NCBI GenBank assembly: GCA_022509125.1
Contig: JAFLTU010000003.1
Span: 1-64,000, forward strand
Reading direction: 5' to 3'
Length of the DNA: 64,000 bases
DNA from: Muribaculaceae bacterium
GTDB lineage: Bacteria; Bacteroidota; Bacteroidia; Bacteroidales; Muribaculaceae
Position numbers and translations under genes: made by a program. Shown here one piece after another: positions 1 through 6,985 of this stretch (positions within the stretch are counted from its first letter, which is position 1; each line of letters begins with the position of its first letter). The notes under the pieces were generated by a model that did no database searches, was not told where the DNA came from, and saw nothing but the letters and a program-made list of their open reading frames with translations.

Positions 1-49
1 GTAAATCTGCTGGCTTACGCCTACGGTGGTTCGAATCCATCTCCACCCA
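1..49 (+). tRNA. tRNA-Tyr, 3' part (5' part lies outside the window)
   Basis: The window opens at what reads as a GTA anticodon followed by the 3' anticodon arm. A long class II variable arm follows (GGC-TTAC-GCC). The T arm is GGTGG-TTCGAAT-CCATC at 25-41, the acceptor 3' strand is TCCACCC, and the discriminator is A at 49. A long variable arm plus GTA fits tRNA-Tyr. The 5' half, and therefore the D arm, cannot be seen. Confidence 0.85.
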
Positions 50-50
50 C

Positions 51-87
51 AAAAGGATGCCGATCGCAAAAAGAGGCATCCTTTTTT
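51..87 (+). terminator. Rho-independent terminator after the tRNA
   Basis: An 11-bp perfect stem, AAAAGGATGCC (51-61) with GGCATCCTTTT (75-85), runs into a T tract directly behind the tRNA. It would end tRNA transcription before the flavodiiron gene. Confidence 0.85.
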
Positions 88-185
88 ATTTTAGAGTTTG
101 GAGCGTCCCGAACAGTCAGCAAATTTTTAGAGAAACCCAATTTTTGAAGAAAATATTAATCCATCTGTTATTCCGTTATTTTCAG

Positions 186-193
186 TAATTTTG
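186..193 (+). promoter_or_regulatory. Putative -7 box of the flavodiiron gene
   Basis: TAATTTTG matches the Bacteroides -7 consensus TAnnTTTG and lies 25 bases upstream of the start codon. No good TTTG -33 element sits at the usual distance, so this rests on one box. Confidence 0.5.
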
Positions 194-218
194 CATCTGC
201 TGCTAAAAATTACAAGAA

Positions 219-1409
219 ATGAATATAAGAAACATTACGGAGAGAGTTTTTTATGTAGGAGTGAACGACCGATCTTCTGCCAAATTCGAGAATCTGTGGC
301 CCCTTCCCTTCGGCGTTAGTTATAATTCTTATCTGGTTAAAGGCTCTGAAAAAATTGCTCTCATAGATGCAGTAGAGGAGTCTTTCGTTCGGAGACTTCT
401 ATCAAATGTCGGGGAGATTGTCGAAAATTGTAAGATAGACTATCTCGTTGTAAATCATATGGAACCCGACCACTCCGGAGGTATTTCAACATTGCTCGAT
501 CTTTTCCCCAATATTAAAATTGTTGGAAACAAGGTTACGTTGGGGATGCTTAAAGGTTTCTATAATATTTCTGAGGAGCATTGCATAGAGATAAAGGAAA
601 ATGACGTAATTTCTTTAGGAGAGGTGTCATTGAAATTTTTTATCACTCCCTTGGTGCATTGGCCAGAAACAATGATGACTTATGTGGAGGAAGAAAGAAT
701 TTTATTCTCGGGAGATGCTTTTGGATGCTTTGGCGCTCTCAACGGAGGAATCGTTGACAACGAAATGGAGGTTGACTGGTATTTTCCTGAAATGTATAGA
801 TACTATTCCAATATCGTAGGCCGTTTCGGTAAGCCGGTTCAATTAGCATTGAAAAAATTAGAAAATATTAAAATAGATTATATCTGTTCCACCCATGGTC
901 CCGTATGGAAGGATAGAATAAAAGAAGTGAAAGACCTTTATAACCGGATGAGCCTCTATGAGGGAGAAGAGGGTGTCACCATTGTCTATGGATCTATGTA
1001 TGGCAATACTGAAGAGTTGGCCGACATCATCGCATCTCGGCTTTGTGAACGAGGTATACGGAACATTAAAATTCATAATGTCTCTAAAAGCGACATGAGT
1101 TATATTATATCCGACGCTTTTCGTTACAAAGGCCTTATTGTAGGCAGTCCTACCTACAATGGTCATATTTTCCCGGCAATAGGCGAATTCCTGACTTCCA
1201 TGGAAGTCAGGGAAATTAAGAATAAGGTTATCGCAACATTTGGTTCTTTCACCTGGGCCTCAGCTGCCTGCAAGATGATGAACGAATGTATGGCCAGATT
1301 AAAGATGGCTCCTGTTGCCTCTATGGATATGAAACAGGCTCCTTCAAAATCTGATTACGAAGCGGCTAAAGAAATAGCTGACAAAGTTGCGGATGCTCTG
1401 AAAAATTAA
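219..1409 (+). CDS. FprA-type flavodiiron protein (A-type flavoprotein)
   Basis: A soluble flavodiiron protein that, in this family, reduces oxygen to water or nitric oxide to nitrous oxide, protecting anaerobes. The N-terminal half is a metallo-beta-lactamase fold with the diiron ligands in place: HMEPDH gives H80, E82, D84 and H85, then H147, D166 in SGDAFG, and H226 in STHGP. The C-terminal half (about 253-396) is a flavodoxin domain whose FMN-binding loop is GSMYGNTEE near 258-266. The length of 396 aa is normal for the class without extra rubredoxin domains. The gene stands alone between the tRNA terminator and convergent purC, 32 bases away. Whether O2 or NO is the true substrate cannot be read from sequence. 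Confidence 0.95.
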   Translation: MNIRNITERVFYVGVNDRSSAKFENLWPLPFGVSYNSYLVKGSEKIALIDAVEESFVRRLLSNVGEIVENCKIDYLVVNHMEPDHSGGISTLLDLFPNIKIVGNKVTLGMLKGFYNISEEHCIEIKENDVISLGEVSLKFFITPLVHWPETMMTYVEEERILFSGDAFGCFGALNGGIVDNEMEVDWYFPEMYRYYSNIVGRFGKPVQLALKKLENIKIDYICSTHGPVWKDRIKEVKDLYNRMSLYEGEEGVTIVYGSMYGNTEELADIIASRLCERGIRNIKIHNVSKSDMSYIISDAFRYKGLIVGSPTYNGHIFPAIGEFLTSMEVREIKNKVIATFGSFTWASAACKMMNECMARLKMAPVASMDMKQAPSKSDYEAAKEIADKVADALKN

Positions 1410-1441
1410 TATCCGGGATATCAGCCCCTAGAGATTTCCTT

Positions 1442-2398
1442 TCAGAAGTCTTTGCGTAGCGAGATGAGGCATGCCTCCACATTAGTTTTGATTCTGGCCG
1501 CCAGCTCGGTTTCATCGGCTTTGTGGAATTTATGGCCTGTGAGGTGTTCATAGAGTTCGATATAGCGGTCGGAGACACTGTGGATAAACTCGGGGGTCAT
1601 TTCAGGCACCACATCTCCTTCTCTACCCATGAATCCATTTTCCATAAGCCATTGACGCACGAATTCCTTTGAAAGCTGACGTTGCGGCTCTCCTTTTTTA
1701 AATCTATCCTCGTAACCTTCAGCATAGAAATAGCGTGAGGAGTCGGGGGTATGAACTTCGTCGATCAAAATAACGCGGCCCTCACGGATTCCAAACTCAT
1801 ATTTGGTATCTACCAAAAGGAGACCCTTATTAAGAGCCATTTTTGTGCCAAGTTCAAAGAGTTTTCGGGTGTATTCCTCCATTTTCCGGTAATGTTCCTC
1901 GCTGACCAGCCCTTGGCGGATGATCTCTTCCCGGGAGATGTTTTCATCGTGGCCTTCAGCTGCCTTTGTGGTCGGAGTGATTATAGGCTCCGGGAATTTC
2001 TGGTTTTCCTTCATACCGTCAGGGAGTTTGACGCCGCAGATTTCTCGCGCTCCGGCCTTATATTCACGCCAGGCGCTTCCGGTTAGGTAGCCTCGGATGA
2101 TCATTTCAACAGGCACACCTTGAGCCTTGAGACCCACCGTGGCCATAGGATCCGGAACAGCCATTTTCCAATTAGGAACTATATCGGCGGAAGCGTCGAG
2201 AAAATATGCCGCAATCTGGTTGAGCACCTGTCCTTTATATGGTATCCCCTCAGGGAGAATCACGTCGAAAGCAGAGATGCGGTCGGTGGCTACCATCACC
2301 ATTAAGTCATCATAGATAGTATACACATCGCGGACTTTGCCATGATATTCAGCTGTCTGGCCGGGGAATTTGAAATCAGTTTGGGTTAAGGCTTGCAT
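1442..2398 (-). CDS. purC: Phosphoribosylaminoimidazole-succinocarboxamide synthase
   Basis: PurC (SAICAR synthase) joins aspartate to CAIR with ATP in de novo purine synthesis. Family signatures are present: GKVRDVY near 20-26 (nucleotide-binding strand), ATDRISAFD near 37-45, [12 protein letters not shown] near 102-113, the [15 protein letters not shown] loop near 141-155, and the LVDTKYEFG stretch. The 318 aa length suits the longer Bacteroidetes/eukaryote-like form. The ATG start follows directly on a 7-base repeat array (2409-2555), so the leader of this gene, or the spacer in a longer transcript, is made of repeats. No canonical promoter box is visible just upstream, so it may be co-transcribed with the small gene at 2674 and thyA. 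Confidence 0.97.
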   Translation of the reverse strand: MQALTQTDFKFPGQTAEYHGKVRDVYTIYDDLMVMVATDRISAFDVILPEGIPYKGQVLNQIAAYFLDASADIVPNWKMAVPDPMATVGLKAQGVPVEMIIRGYLTGSAWREYKAGAREICGVKLPDGMKENQKFPEPIITPTTKAAEGHDENISREEIIRQGLVSEEHYRKMEEYTRKLFELGTKMALNKGLLLVDTKYEFGIREGRVILIDEVHTPDSSRYFYAEGYEDRFKKGEPQRQLSKEFVRQWLMENGFMGREGDVVPEMTPEFIHSVSDRYIELYEHLTGHKFHKADETELAARIKTNVEACLISLRKDF

Positions 2399-2408
2399 GA
2401 GGTTTTTT

Positions 2409-2555
2409 AGTTTAAAGTTTAGAGTTGAGAGTTTAGAGTTTACAGTTTAGAGTTGAGAGTTTATAGTTTACAGTTTATAGTTTTCAGTTTAGAGTTGAGA
2501 GTTTATAGTTTACAGTTTATAGTTTTCAGTTTATAGTTTTCAGTTTACAGTTTTG
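2409..2555. repeat. 21-unit array of a 7-base repeat, AGTTTAx type
   Basis: Twenty-one consecutive heptamers in perfect phase. Every unit begins AGTT, and the last three bases vary among TAG, GAG, TAT, TAC, TTC, TAA and TTG. Larger blocks recur (TAT-TAC-TAT-TTC occurs twice), which suggests duplication of several units at a time. It fills the gap upstream of purC. See the findings. Confidence 0.9.
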
Positions 2556-2560
2556 GTTGC

Positions 2561-2672
2561 GGCTCTCGGCACCCGGCACTTGGCACTTGGCACTTGGCAC
2601 CTGGCACCTGGCACTCAGCACCCGGCACTCAGCACCCGGCACTTGACACTCGGCACTCGGCACTCGGCACTT
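2561..2672. repeat. 16-unit array of a 7-base repeat, GGCACxx type
   Basis: Sixteen in-phase heptamers, mostly GGCACTT, GGCACTC, GGCACCT or GGCACCC, with a few AGCAC or GACAC variants. The last full unit ends one base before the stop codon of the small gene at 2674-2943. A second array of the same family lies at 58037-58173. Confidence 0.9.
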
Positions 2673-2673
2673 C

Positions 2674-2943
2674 TTAATCGTCTGTGAAAACATATTCTGC
2701 AGCGACGCTCTCCATGGCAGCCTCATCGGGGAGCCACTTCCCGGGTTCATTCACACTCATCTTCACAAGATCCAGAAGGGGATAATAATCACAGTTGGGC
2801 AGATCGTTGTCTGGGTCGGCTATATCCATTGACCAGTCGGTTGTATTTATTTCGAGCTGGACATTATCGCTATAACTATCCTCTCCTTCTATATATTCTT
2901 CGACAATCTCGCGAAGTCTTTTCATAAATTCATTCGTATTCAT
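2674..2943 (-). CDS. Small acidic protein of unknown function (89 aa)
   Basis: I do not recognise a named family. The product is 89 aa, soluble and strongly acidic, with no signal peptide or membrane segment. It opens with a helical-looking stretch (NTNEFMKRLREIVEEYIEG) and continues with a probable strand pair around LEINTTDWSMDIAD. The ATG start and TAA stop are clear. The gene sits between purC and thyA on the same strand. Its 3' end abuts the GGCACxx repeat array, and its 5' end is 30 bases from a CAACCCT array, so it is an island between two repeat blocks. Coding is supported by sensible composition compared with the surrounding repeats. Function is open. Confidence 0.7.
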   Translation of the reverse strand: MNTNEFMKRLREIVEEYIEGEDSYSDNVQLEINTTDWSMDIADPDNDLPNCDYYPLLDLVKMSVNEPGKWLPDEAAMESVAAEYVFTDD

Positions 2944-2973
2944 TCTCTATATTTTAATTCTAATTTCATCTTT

Positions 2974-3015
2974 CAACTCTCAACCCTCAACCCTAAACCC
3001 TCAACCCTCAACCCT
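2974..3015. repeat. Six-unit array of a 7-base repeat, CAACCCT type
   Basis: CAACTCT, CAACCCT, CAACCCT, AAACCCT, CAACCCT, CAACCCT in strict phase, filling the gap between the thyA stop and the start of the 89-aa gene. Same period as the neighbouring arrays, different sequence. Confidence 0.85.
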
Positions 3016-3022
3016 CCCATTC

Positions 3023-3817
3023 TCACACACTCACCTCTCCTTTAATTGCCGGCCAGGGATCGTAACCCTCAAGATGGAAATCTGAGTATTTAAAATCAAA
3101 TATGTCTTTGACTTCAGGGTTTATGATCATCCGGGGAAGAGGGCGGGGCTCACGCGCCAATTGCTCTTCCACCTGGGCTATATGGTTCAGATAGATATGA
3201 GCGTCCCCCAAAGTATGAATAAAATCACCCGGCTTAAGGCCACAAACCTGGGCCATCATCATCGTGAGGAGAGCATAACTCGCTATATTGAAAGGGACTC
3301 CGAGGAAACAGTCGGCGCTGCGTTGATAAAGCTGAAGAGAGAGTCTTCCTTGGCTGACGTAGAACTGAAAGAAGGCATGGCAAGGCGGAAGATTCATATT
3401 ATCAATGTCGGCGACGTTCCAGGCACTCACAATTATCCGGCGTGAATCAGGATTGGTCTTGATAGTCTTGACAGCCTCCGCTATTTGGTCGATTTTCCCT
3501 CCTTTATAATCCGGCCATGAACGCCATTGAAAGCCATAAATATGCCCTAATTCACCATCTGAATCCGCCCATTCATTCCATATCCTGACACCATTTTCCT
3601 GCAGATATTTCACGTTGGTGTCGCCTGCCAAAAACCACAAAAGCTCATGGATAATGCTCTTGAGATGAACCTTCTTTGTTGTGACTAGCGGAAAACCCTC
3701 CTCGAGATTAAATCTCATCTGATATCCAAAGGTAGAGATGGTGCCGGTGCCGGTGCGGTCGCTTTTCACCGTTCCATCCTTCAAAATATGTCTTAAAAGA
3801 TCAAGATATTGTTTCAT
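3023..3817 (-). CDS. thyA: Thymidylate synthase
   Basis: ThyA methylates dUMP to dTMP using methylene-tetrahydrofolate. The product is 264 aa, the same length as the E. coli enzyme, and aligns with it by eye throughout. The catalytic cysteine is C146 in [11 protein letters not shown]. The phosphate-binding arginines are R21 and the R126-R127 pair in [11 protein letters not shown]. The [13 protein letters not shown] block binds the nucleotide. The start codon overlaps the stop of the upstream membrane Fe-S gene as ATGA (3814-3817), so the two are probably translationally coupled. No dihydrofolate reductase gene is present nearby, although folA often accompanies thyA. Confidence 0.98.
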   Translation of the reverse strand: MKQYLDLLRHILKDGTVKSDRTGTGTISTFGYQMRFNLEEGFPLVTTKKVHLKSIIHELLWFLAGDTNVKYLQENGVRIWNEWADSDGELGHIYGFQWRSWPDYKGGKIDQIAEAVKTIKTNPDSRRIIVSAWNVADIDNMNLPPCHAFFQFYVSQGRLSLQLYQRSADCFLGVPFNIASYALLTMMMAQVCGLKPGDFIHTLGDAHIYLNHIAQVEEQLAREPRPLPRMIINPEVKDIFDFKYSDFHLEGYDPWPAIKGEVSV

Positions 3818-4620
3818 GTTGGATTCATCAAAGGGTTGATCCTCTTATTTCGTGATGCCTGGAGCCGTATAGCATCGTTGGGGCAGACCTGGCAGCAATC
3901 AAGGCAACGGATGCAGCGTGAATTGTCGACAAGTCTTGAAGAGACCTTGATACACTGTGAGGGACAGACATCTTCACAACGCATGCAGTTTATGCATTTG
4001 TCGGGATTGATTTCTATATGATAGAGAGTATAGTTGCTGAGACAACCGAGCGCAGTCCCCACAGGGCAGATGTCGGTGCAAAAGCCACGTCCTGTGAAAA
4101 GAGATGCCACCAAAAGGAGAAGTGCCGAAACAGCCCCCGCAATTATTCCGGAAGTGACTCCCACTCCTGCCCTAATCCATTGGAGTTTTTCAGCCGAAGG
4201 ATGAATATCGCCGCAGATGTTTCGGAATATGCTCCATGGTTCGATCCAGAAAGGGATAGCCGCTACTCCGGCGATAATGCAGAAGATATAAGCCCCAAGG
4301 ATATAATATCTCATTTTGGAAGCCGGGCGATAAGAGAAGGGTTTGTTGAGAGGACGAATAAGTTTTCGCCCTTTTGTGAAAATATCCTGGAGGGTGCCCA
4401 CCGGGCAAACCGTGGCACAATAGATGCGTCCGAGAAACAGAGTGATGACAAACCAAACAATGATAGCACCCAGAGAGAATGTGATAGCAGAGGGAATTAT
4501 CTGGAATAGCTCCACAAATTTAAGAGCATGTCTGACTGGAAAACCGATAGCAAGATAAGCAGCCGCGCCGAGAAAAAAGAGCACTGCCAGACAAATCCTG
4601 ATTATCCGGAGTTCCTTCAT
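3814..4620 (-). CDS. NapH/CcoG-like membrane protein with two 4Fe-4S clusters
   Basis: A polytopic membrane electron carrier. About four hydrophobic segments (5-26, 40-63, 104-126, 152-176) are combined with two CxxxCP motifs of the Fer4_5 type (C68/C72 and C181/C185). A C-terminal ferredoxin-like domain has two full 4Fe-4S motifs, [12 protein letters not shown] (C209-C219) and [12 protein letters not shown] (C236-C246). This layout matches the NapH / CcoG (RdxA) / polyferredoxin group. The electron donor and acceptor are not evident. It lies downstream of yidC, with a 79-base gap of degenerate 7-base repeats, and overlaps thyA by four bases. A role in respiratory or cluster-repair electron transfer is inference. 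Confidence 0.88.
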   Translation of the reverse strand: MKELRIIRICLAVLFFLGAAAYLAIGFPVRHALKFVELFQIIPSAITFSLGAIIVWFVITLFLGRIYCATVCPVGTLQDIFTKGRKLIRPLNKPFSYRPASKMRYYILGAYIFCIIAGVAAIPFWIEPWSIFRNICGDIHPSAEKLQWIRAGVGVTSGIIAGAVSALLLLVASLFTGRGFCTDICPVGTALGCLSNYTLYHIEINPDKCINCMRCEDVCPSQCIKVSSRLVDNSRCIRCLDCCQVCPNDAIRLQASRNKRINPLMNPT

Positions 4621-4624
4621 GATT

Positions 4625-4694
4625 GGTTTTCAGTTTATGGTCTTCAATTTCCGGGTTATGGTTTTAAAGATTGGGGTTAAGGGGTGGGGAGTTT
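4625..4694. repeat. Degenerate 7-base repeat (GGTTTTx / AGTTTAT type)
   Basis: About ten heptamers can be read in one phase (GGTTTTC, AGTTTAT, GGTCTTC, AATTTCC, GGGTTAT, GGTTTTA and so on). It is more decayed than the array at 2409 but shares unit shapes with it. It fills the gap between yidC and the Fe-S gene. Confidence 0.5.
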
Positions 4695-4699
4695 AGTTT

Positions 4700-6799
4700 T
4701 TATCGTCTTGATTGGGCTCGTTTTTGCTGCTCGCGAAGCATGGCCTGCTGCTGGCGCTGCATCTCTTCGAGGCGAGCCATAAAGCCACTTTTCTTTTTCG
4801 GTTTCTTTGCATTCTCGGCCATCTTCTTCTTGACGTCTTCCTCCTTTATGAAATAGCGGAAGGCATAGGTCTGAGCGATTGTGATAAGGAGTGAGAGAAA
4901 ATAATAATAGGAAAGACCTGAGGCATAGTTGTTGAAGAAAATCATGAAGAAAACGGGCATCAGATACATCATCCATTTCATGCCGGGCATCTGGTTGGCC
5001 GTGGTCTGCATATTGATTTTAGTGTAGACAAGATTTGTAATCGTCATCAGCAGACAGAAGAGCGATATATGGTTGCCGAAATAATCGGTAATAAGAGGTA
5101 TGTGGCCGCTCCAAGAAATAATGGCATCGGGAGCTGCAAGGTCGTGAGCCCAAAGGAAACTTTGTCCGCGAAGCTCTATTGCTGAGGGGAAGAATGTGAA
5201 CATTGCAAAGAGGATAGGCATCTGAAGCAACATCGGAAGACATCCCGACATAGGATTTGCTCCAGCTTTGCTGTAAAGCGCCATCATCTTTTGCTGGCGA
5301 GTCATGGCATTGGCCTGTCCCGGATATTTCTCGTTGATCTCCTTCATTTCGGGTTGAAGAAGTCTCATGACCGCCTGGCTCCGATAACTCTTATATGTTA
5401 GAGGGAAAAGCACTAATTTTATAAAGAATGTCATCACTAGGATAACAATTCCATAATTTGATATAAAAGAACCTAAGAAATTGAAAATAGGGATAATAAC
5501 CCCGGTGTTGATCCATCGGAACACAGACCATCCTAGAGGTATCAGCCTAGTCAGTTGTAGATTTTCGTCAGCCACTGTCTGACGGTCGAGCGAAGATAAA
5601 AGGGGATATAGGTTAGGTCCGATGAAAAGAGAGAACTCAGCCGGGGTAGCTGCTCTCCAGTCGTAGTCGTTGACAGTTGCCTGGGCTGAAAAATCCTTGA
5701 GGAAATAAGGACGGTCTTTTAGCACCACCGACTTTAAGTCGGCCATATTGAAAGGACGGTCGGCTATCAAGACAGAAGAGAAAAATTGATTTTTAAAACC
5801 TATCCAACGGATTTTTGCCTGACGTTCCTCGGAGTCGTTTTTGTTTTCGGAGAGATTATCGACTGAACCCCCGGCAAATTTGTAATAGAGGGCCGAATTT
5901 CTCTCTTCAAACATTTTCCCTTTCTCCTGGCGCAGGAGTTGCTGATGCCAGTCAACCCCAAGAAGACGGTTGTTGCTCTCTATATAATAGTCCATATTTT
6001 TCTGGACCACTTTAATACCTATAACGTAAGAGTCACCTTGAGGGAGGGTGTATTCCAAACCCCAGAATGCATCCTCAGCGATTGGAAGTGTCATTAAGAC
6101 AGTGGAGTCGTTTACTATGGTCGGAGTGAAATAGAGGTCGCCTGTGGCTATCTCTTGGCTCAGGGGGATCTGGAATTGCAGAAGGTTGGTGGAACTATCG
6201 AAAATCACGACCTTCTCTTTTCTCTTCTTGGTTTCGTCGGGTGTATATTCCGTGTCGTATTTCTTAAGCTCGGCCCGTGTGACCGTGCCCGACTTAGAAC
6301 TGAGTTCAAGGGCAAGAACGTTGTTTTCCAGCTTGATGATAGAATCTGTTCCGGCCAGGAATGGGGCGAATTTACCATATTTACCAATTTCAACAGATGC
6401 CTGACGAACGATTTCCACGGCCTGACGCTGTTGGGCCACTGTCATCTTCGAGAGATCGCCGGCTTTGATGTCTTTCCAATCGAGGGTGACACCATCCACA
6501 TTGACACTTCCGCTCACGCTTTTGCCATCGCTCGTTAGATTCACCAATGGATTCGTATAGTTATGTAACATAATCGAATCCGAAGCAACAGGGTTGCCAT
6601 GTTCCGCGATATTTTTGAGAAGCCATTTCAGCTCGGAGGGCGAAAGAGAATCTATGGCCAGATCGCTAACCACCCTCTCAGTCTCTTCAGGGGGTGTGGC
6701 CTCTTCAGGCACCTTTATATCGTCTTTGGGAGCAAACCACATGAAACCGAAAAAGACAGCGGCCATCAGCAAAAGGCCTATGATCGTATTTTTATCCAT
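4700..6799 (-). CDS. yidC: Membrane protein insertase YidC
   Basis: YidC inserts and folds inner-membrane proteins, alone or with Sec. At 699 aa it has the long Gram-negative layout: an N-terminal membrane anchor (about 5-23), a large periplasmic beta domain (about 60-400), then the conserved insertase core from about 425 on. The core begins with a segment containing NYGIVILVMTFFIKLVLFPL, followed by the YKSYRSQAVMRLLQPEMKEI cytoplasmic hairpin. The last 50 residues form a basic, glutamine- and arginine-rich tail, as in other YidC proteins that touch the ribosome. A TAnnTTTG box lies about 110 bases upstream. The 79 bases downstream carry degenerate heptamer repeats. Confidence 0.97.
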   Translation of the reverse strand: MDKNTIIGLLLMAAVFFGFMWFAPKDDIKVPEEATPPEETERVVSDLAIDSLSPSELKWLLKNIAEHGNPVASDSIMLHNYTNPLVNLTSDGKSVSGSVNVDGVTLDWKDIKAGDLSKMTVAQQRQAVEIVRQASVEIGKYGKFAPFLAGTDSIIKLENNVLALELSSKSGTVTRAELKKYDTEYTPDETKKRKEKVVIFDSSTNLLQFQIPLSQEIATGDLYFTPTIVNDSTVLMTLPIAEDAFWGLEYTLPQGDSYVIGIKVVQKNMDYYIESNNRLLGVDWHQQLLRQEKGKMFEERNSALYYKFAGGSVDNLSENKNDSEERQAKIRWIGFKNQFFSSVLIADRPFNMADLKSVVLKDRPYFLKDFSAQATVNDYDWRAATPAEFSLFIGPNLYPLLSSLDRQTVADENLQLTRLIPLGWSVFRWINTGVIIPIFNFLGSFISNYGIVILVMTFFIKLVLFPLTYKSYRSQAVMRLLQPEMKEINEKYPGQANAMTRQQKMMALYSKAGANPMSGCLPMLLQMPILFAMFTFFPSAIELRGQSFLWAHDLAAPDAIISWSGHIPLITDYFGNHISLFCLLMTITNLVYTKINMQTTANQMPGMKWMMYLMPVFFMIFFNNYASGLSYYYFLSLLITIAQTYAFRYFIKEEDVKKKMAENAKKPKKKSGFMARLEEMQRQQQAMLREQQKRAQSRR

Positions 6800-6910
6800 T
6801 AATTGAAAATCGTTGTTGTGATGTTAGGGCGTAATGTCATTTAAAACAACTTCACTTGTTCTTAAAACTCCGGTTATACATAAAAACCTGAGGCCATACT
6901 CTTCAAACTG

Positions 6911-6918
6911 CAAAATTA
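6911..6918 (-). promoter_or_regulatory. Putative -7 box upstream of yidC
   Basis: On the minus strand this reads TAATTTTG, a full match to TAnnTTTG, about 112 bases before the yidC start codon. No clear -33 element at 19-20 bases. Confidence 0.4.
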
Positions 6919-6926
6919 ATTACAAT

Positions 6927-6955
6927 CCCTTAATTTTAAAAGTTAAAATTAAGGG
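6927..6955 (-). terminator. Perfect AT-rich hairpin between mfd and yidC
   Basis: CCCTTAATTTTAA (6927-6939) and TTAAAATTAAGGG (6943-6955) form a perfect 13-bp stem with a 3-base loop, 30 bases downstream of the mfd stop. There is no long T tract on either side, so it may be a weak terminator of the mfd operon or an operator-like palindrome in front of yidC. Confidence 0.45.
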
Positions 6956-6985
6956 TTGGTAAGGATGAATAAGGCAAGGAAAGGA

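Noticed and set aside
2561..2672. Possible CRISPR-like array
   Set aside because: Units are contiguous heptamers without spacers, and no cas gene is present.
2526..2750. An open frame on the minus strand coding a repetitive CQVPSAE-like peptide
   Set aside because: It is the translation of the 7-base repeat array (three frames give a 7-residue repeat) and overlaps the 3' end of the small gene; no start signal or family.
4018..4509. 163-aa plus-strand frame inside the Fe-S gene
   Set aside because: Shadow of the minus-strand gene, which has intact cysteine motifs and membrane segments; the shadow has neither fold nor family signature.
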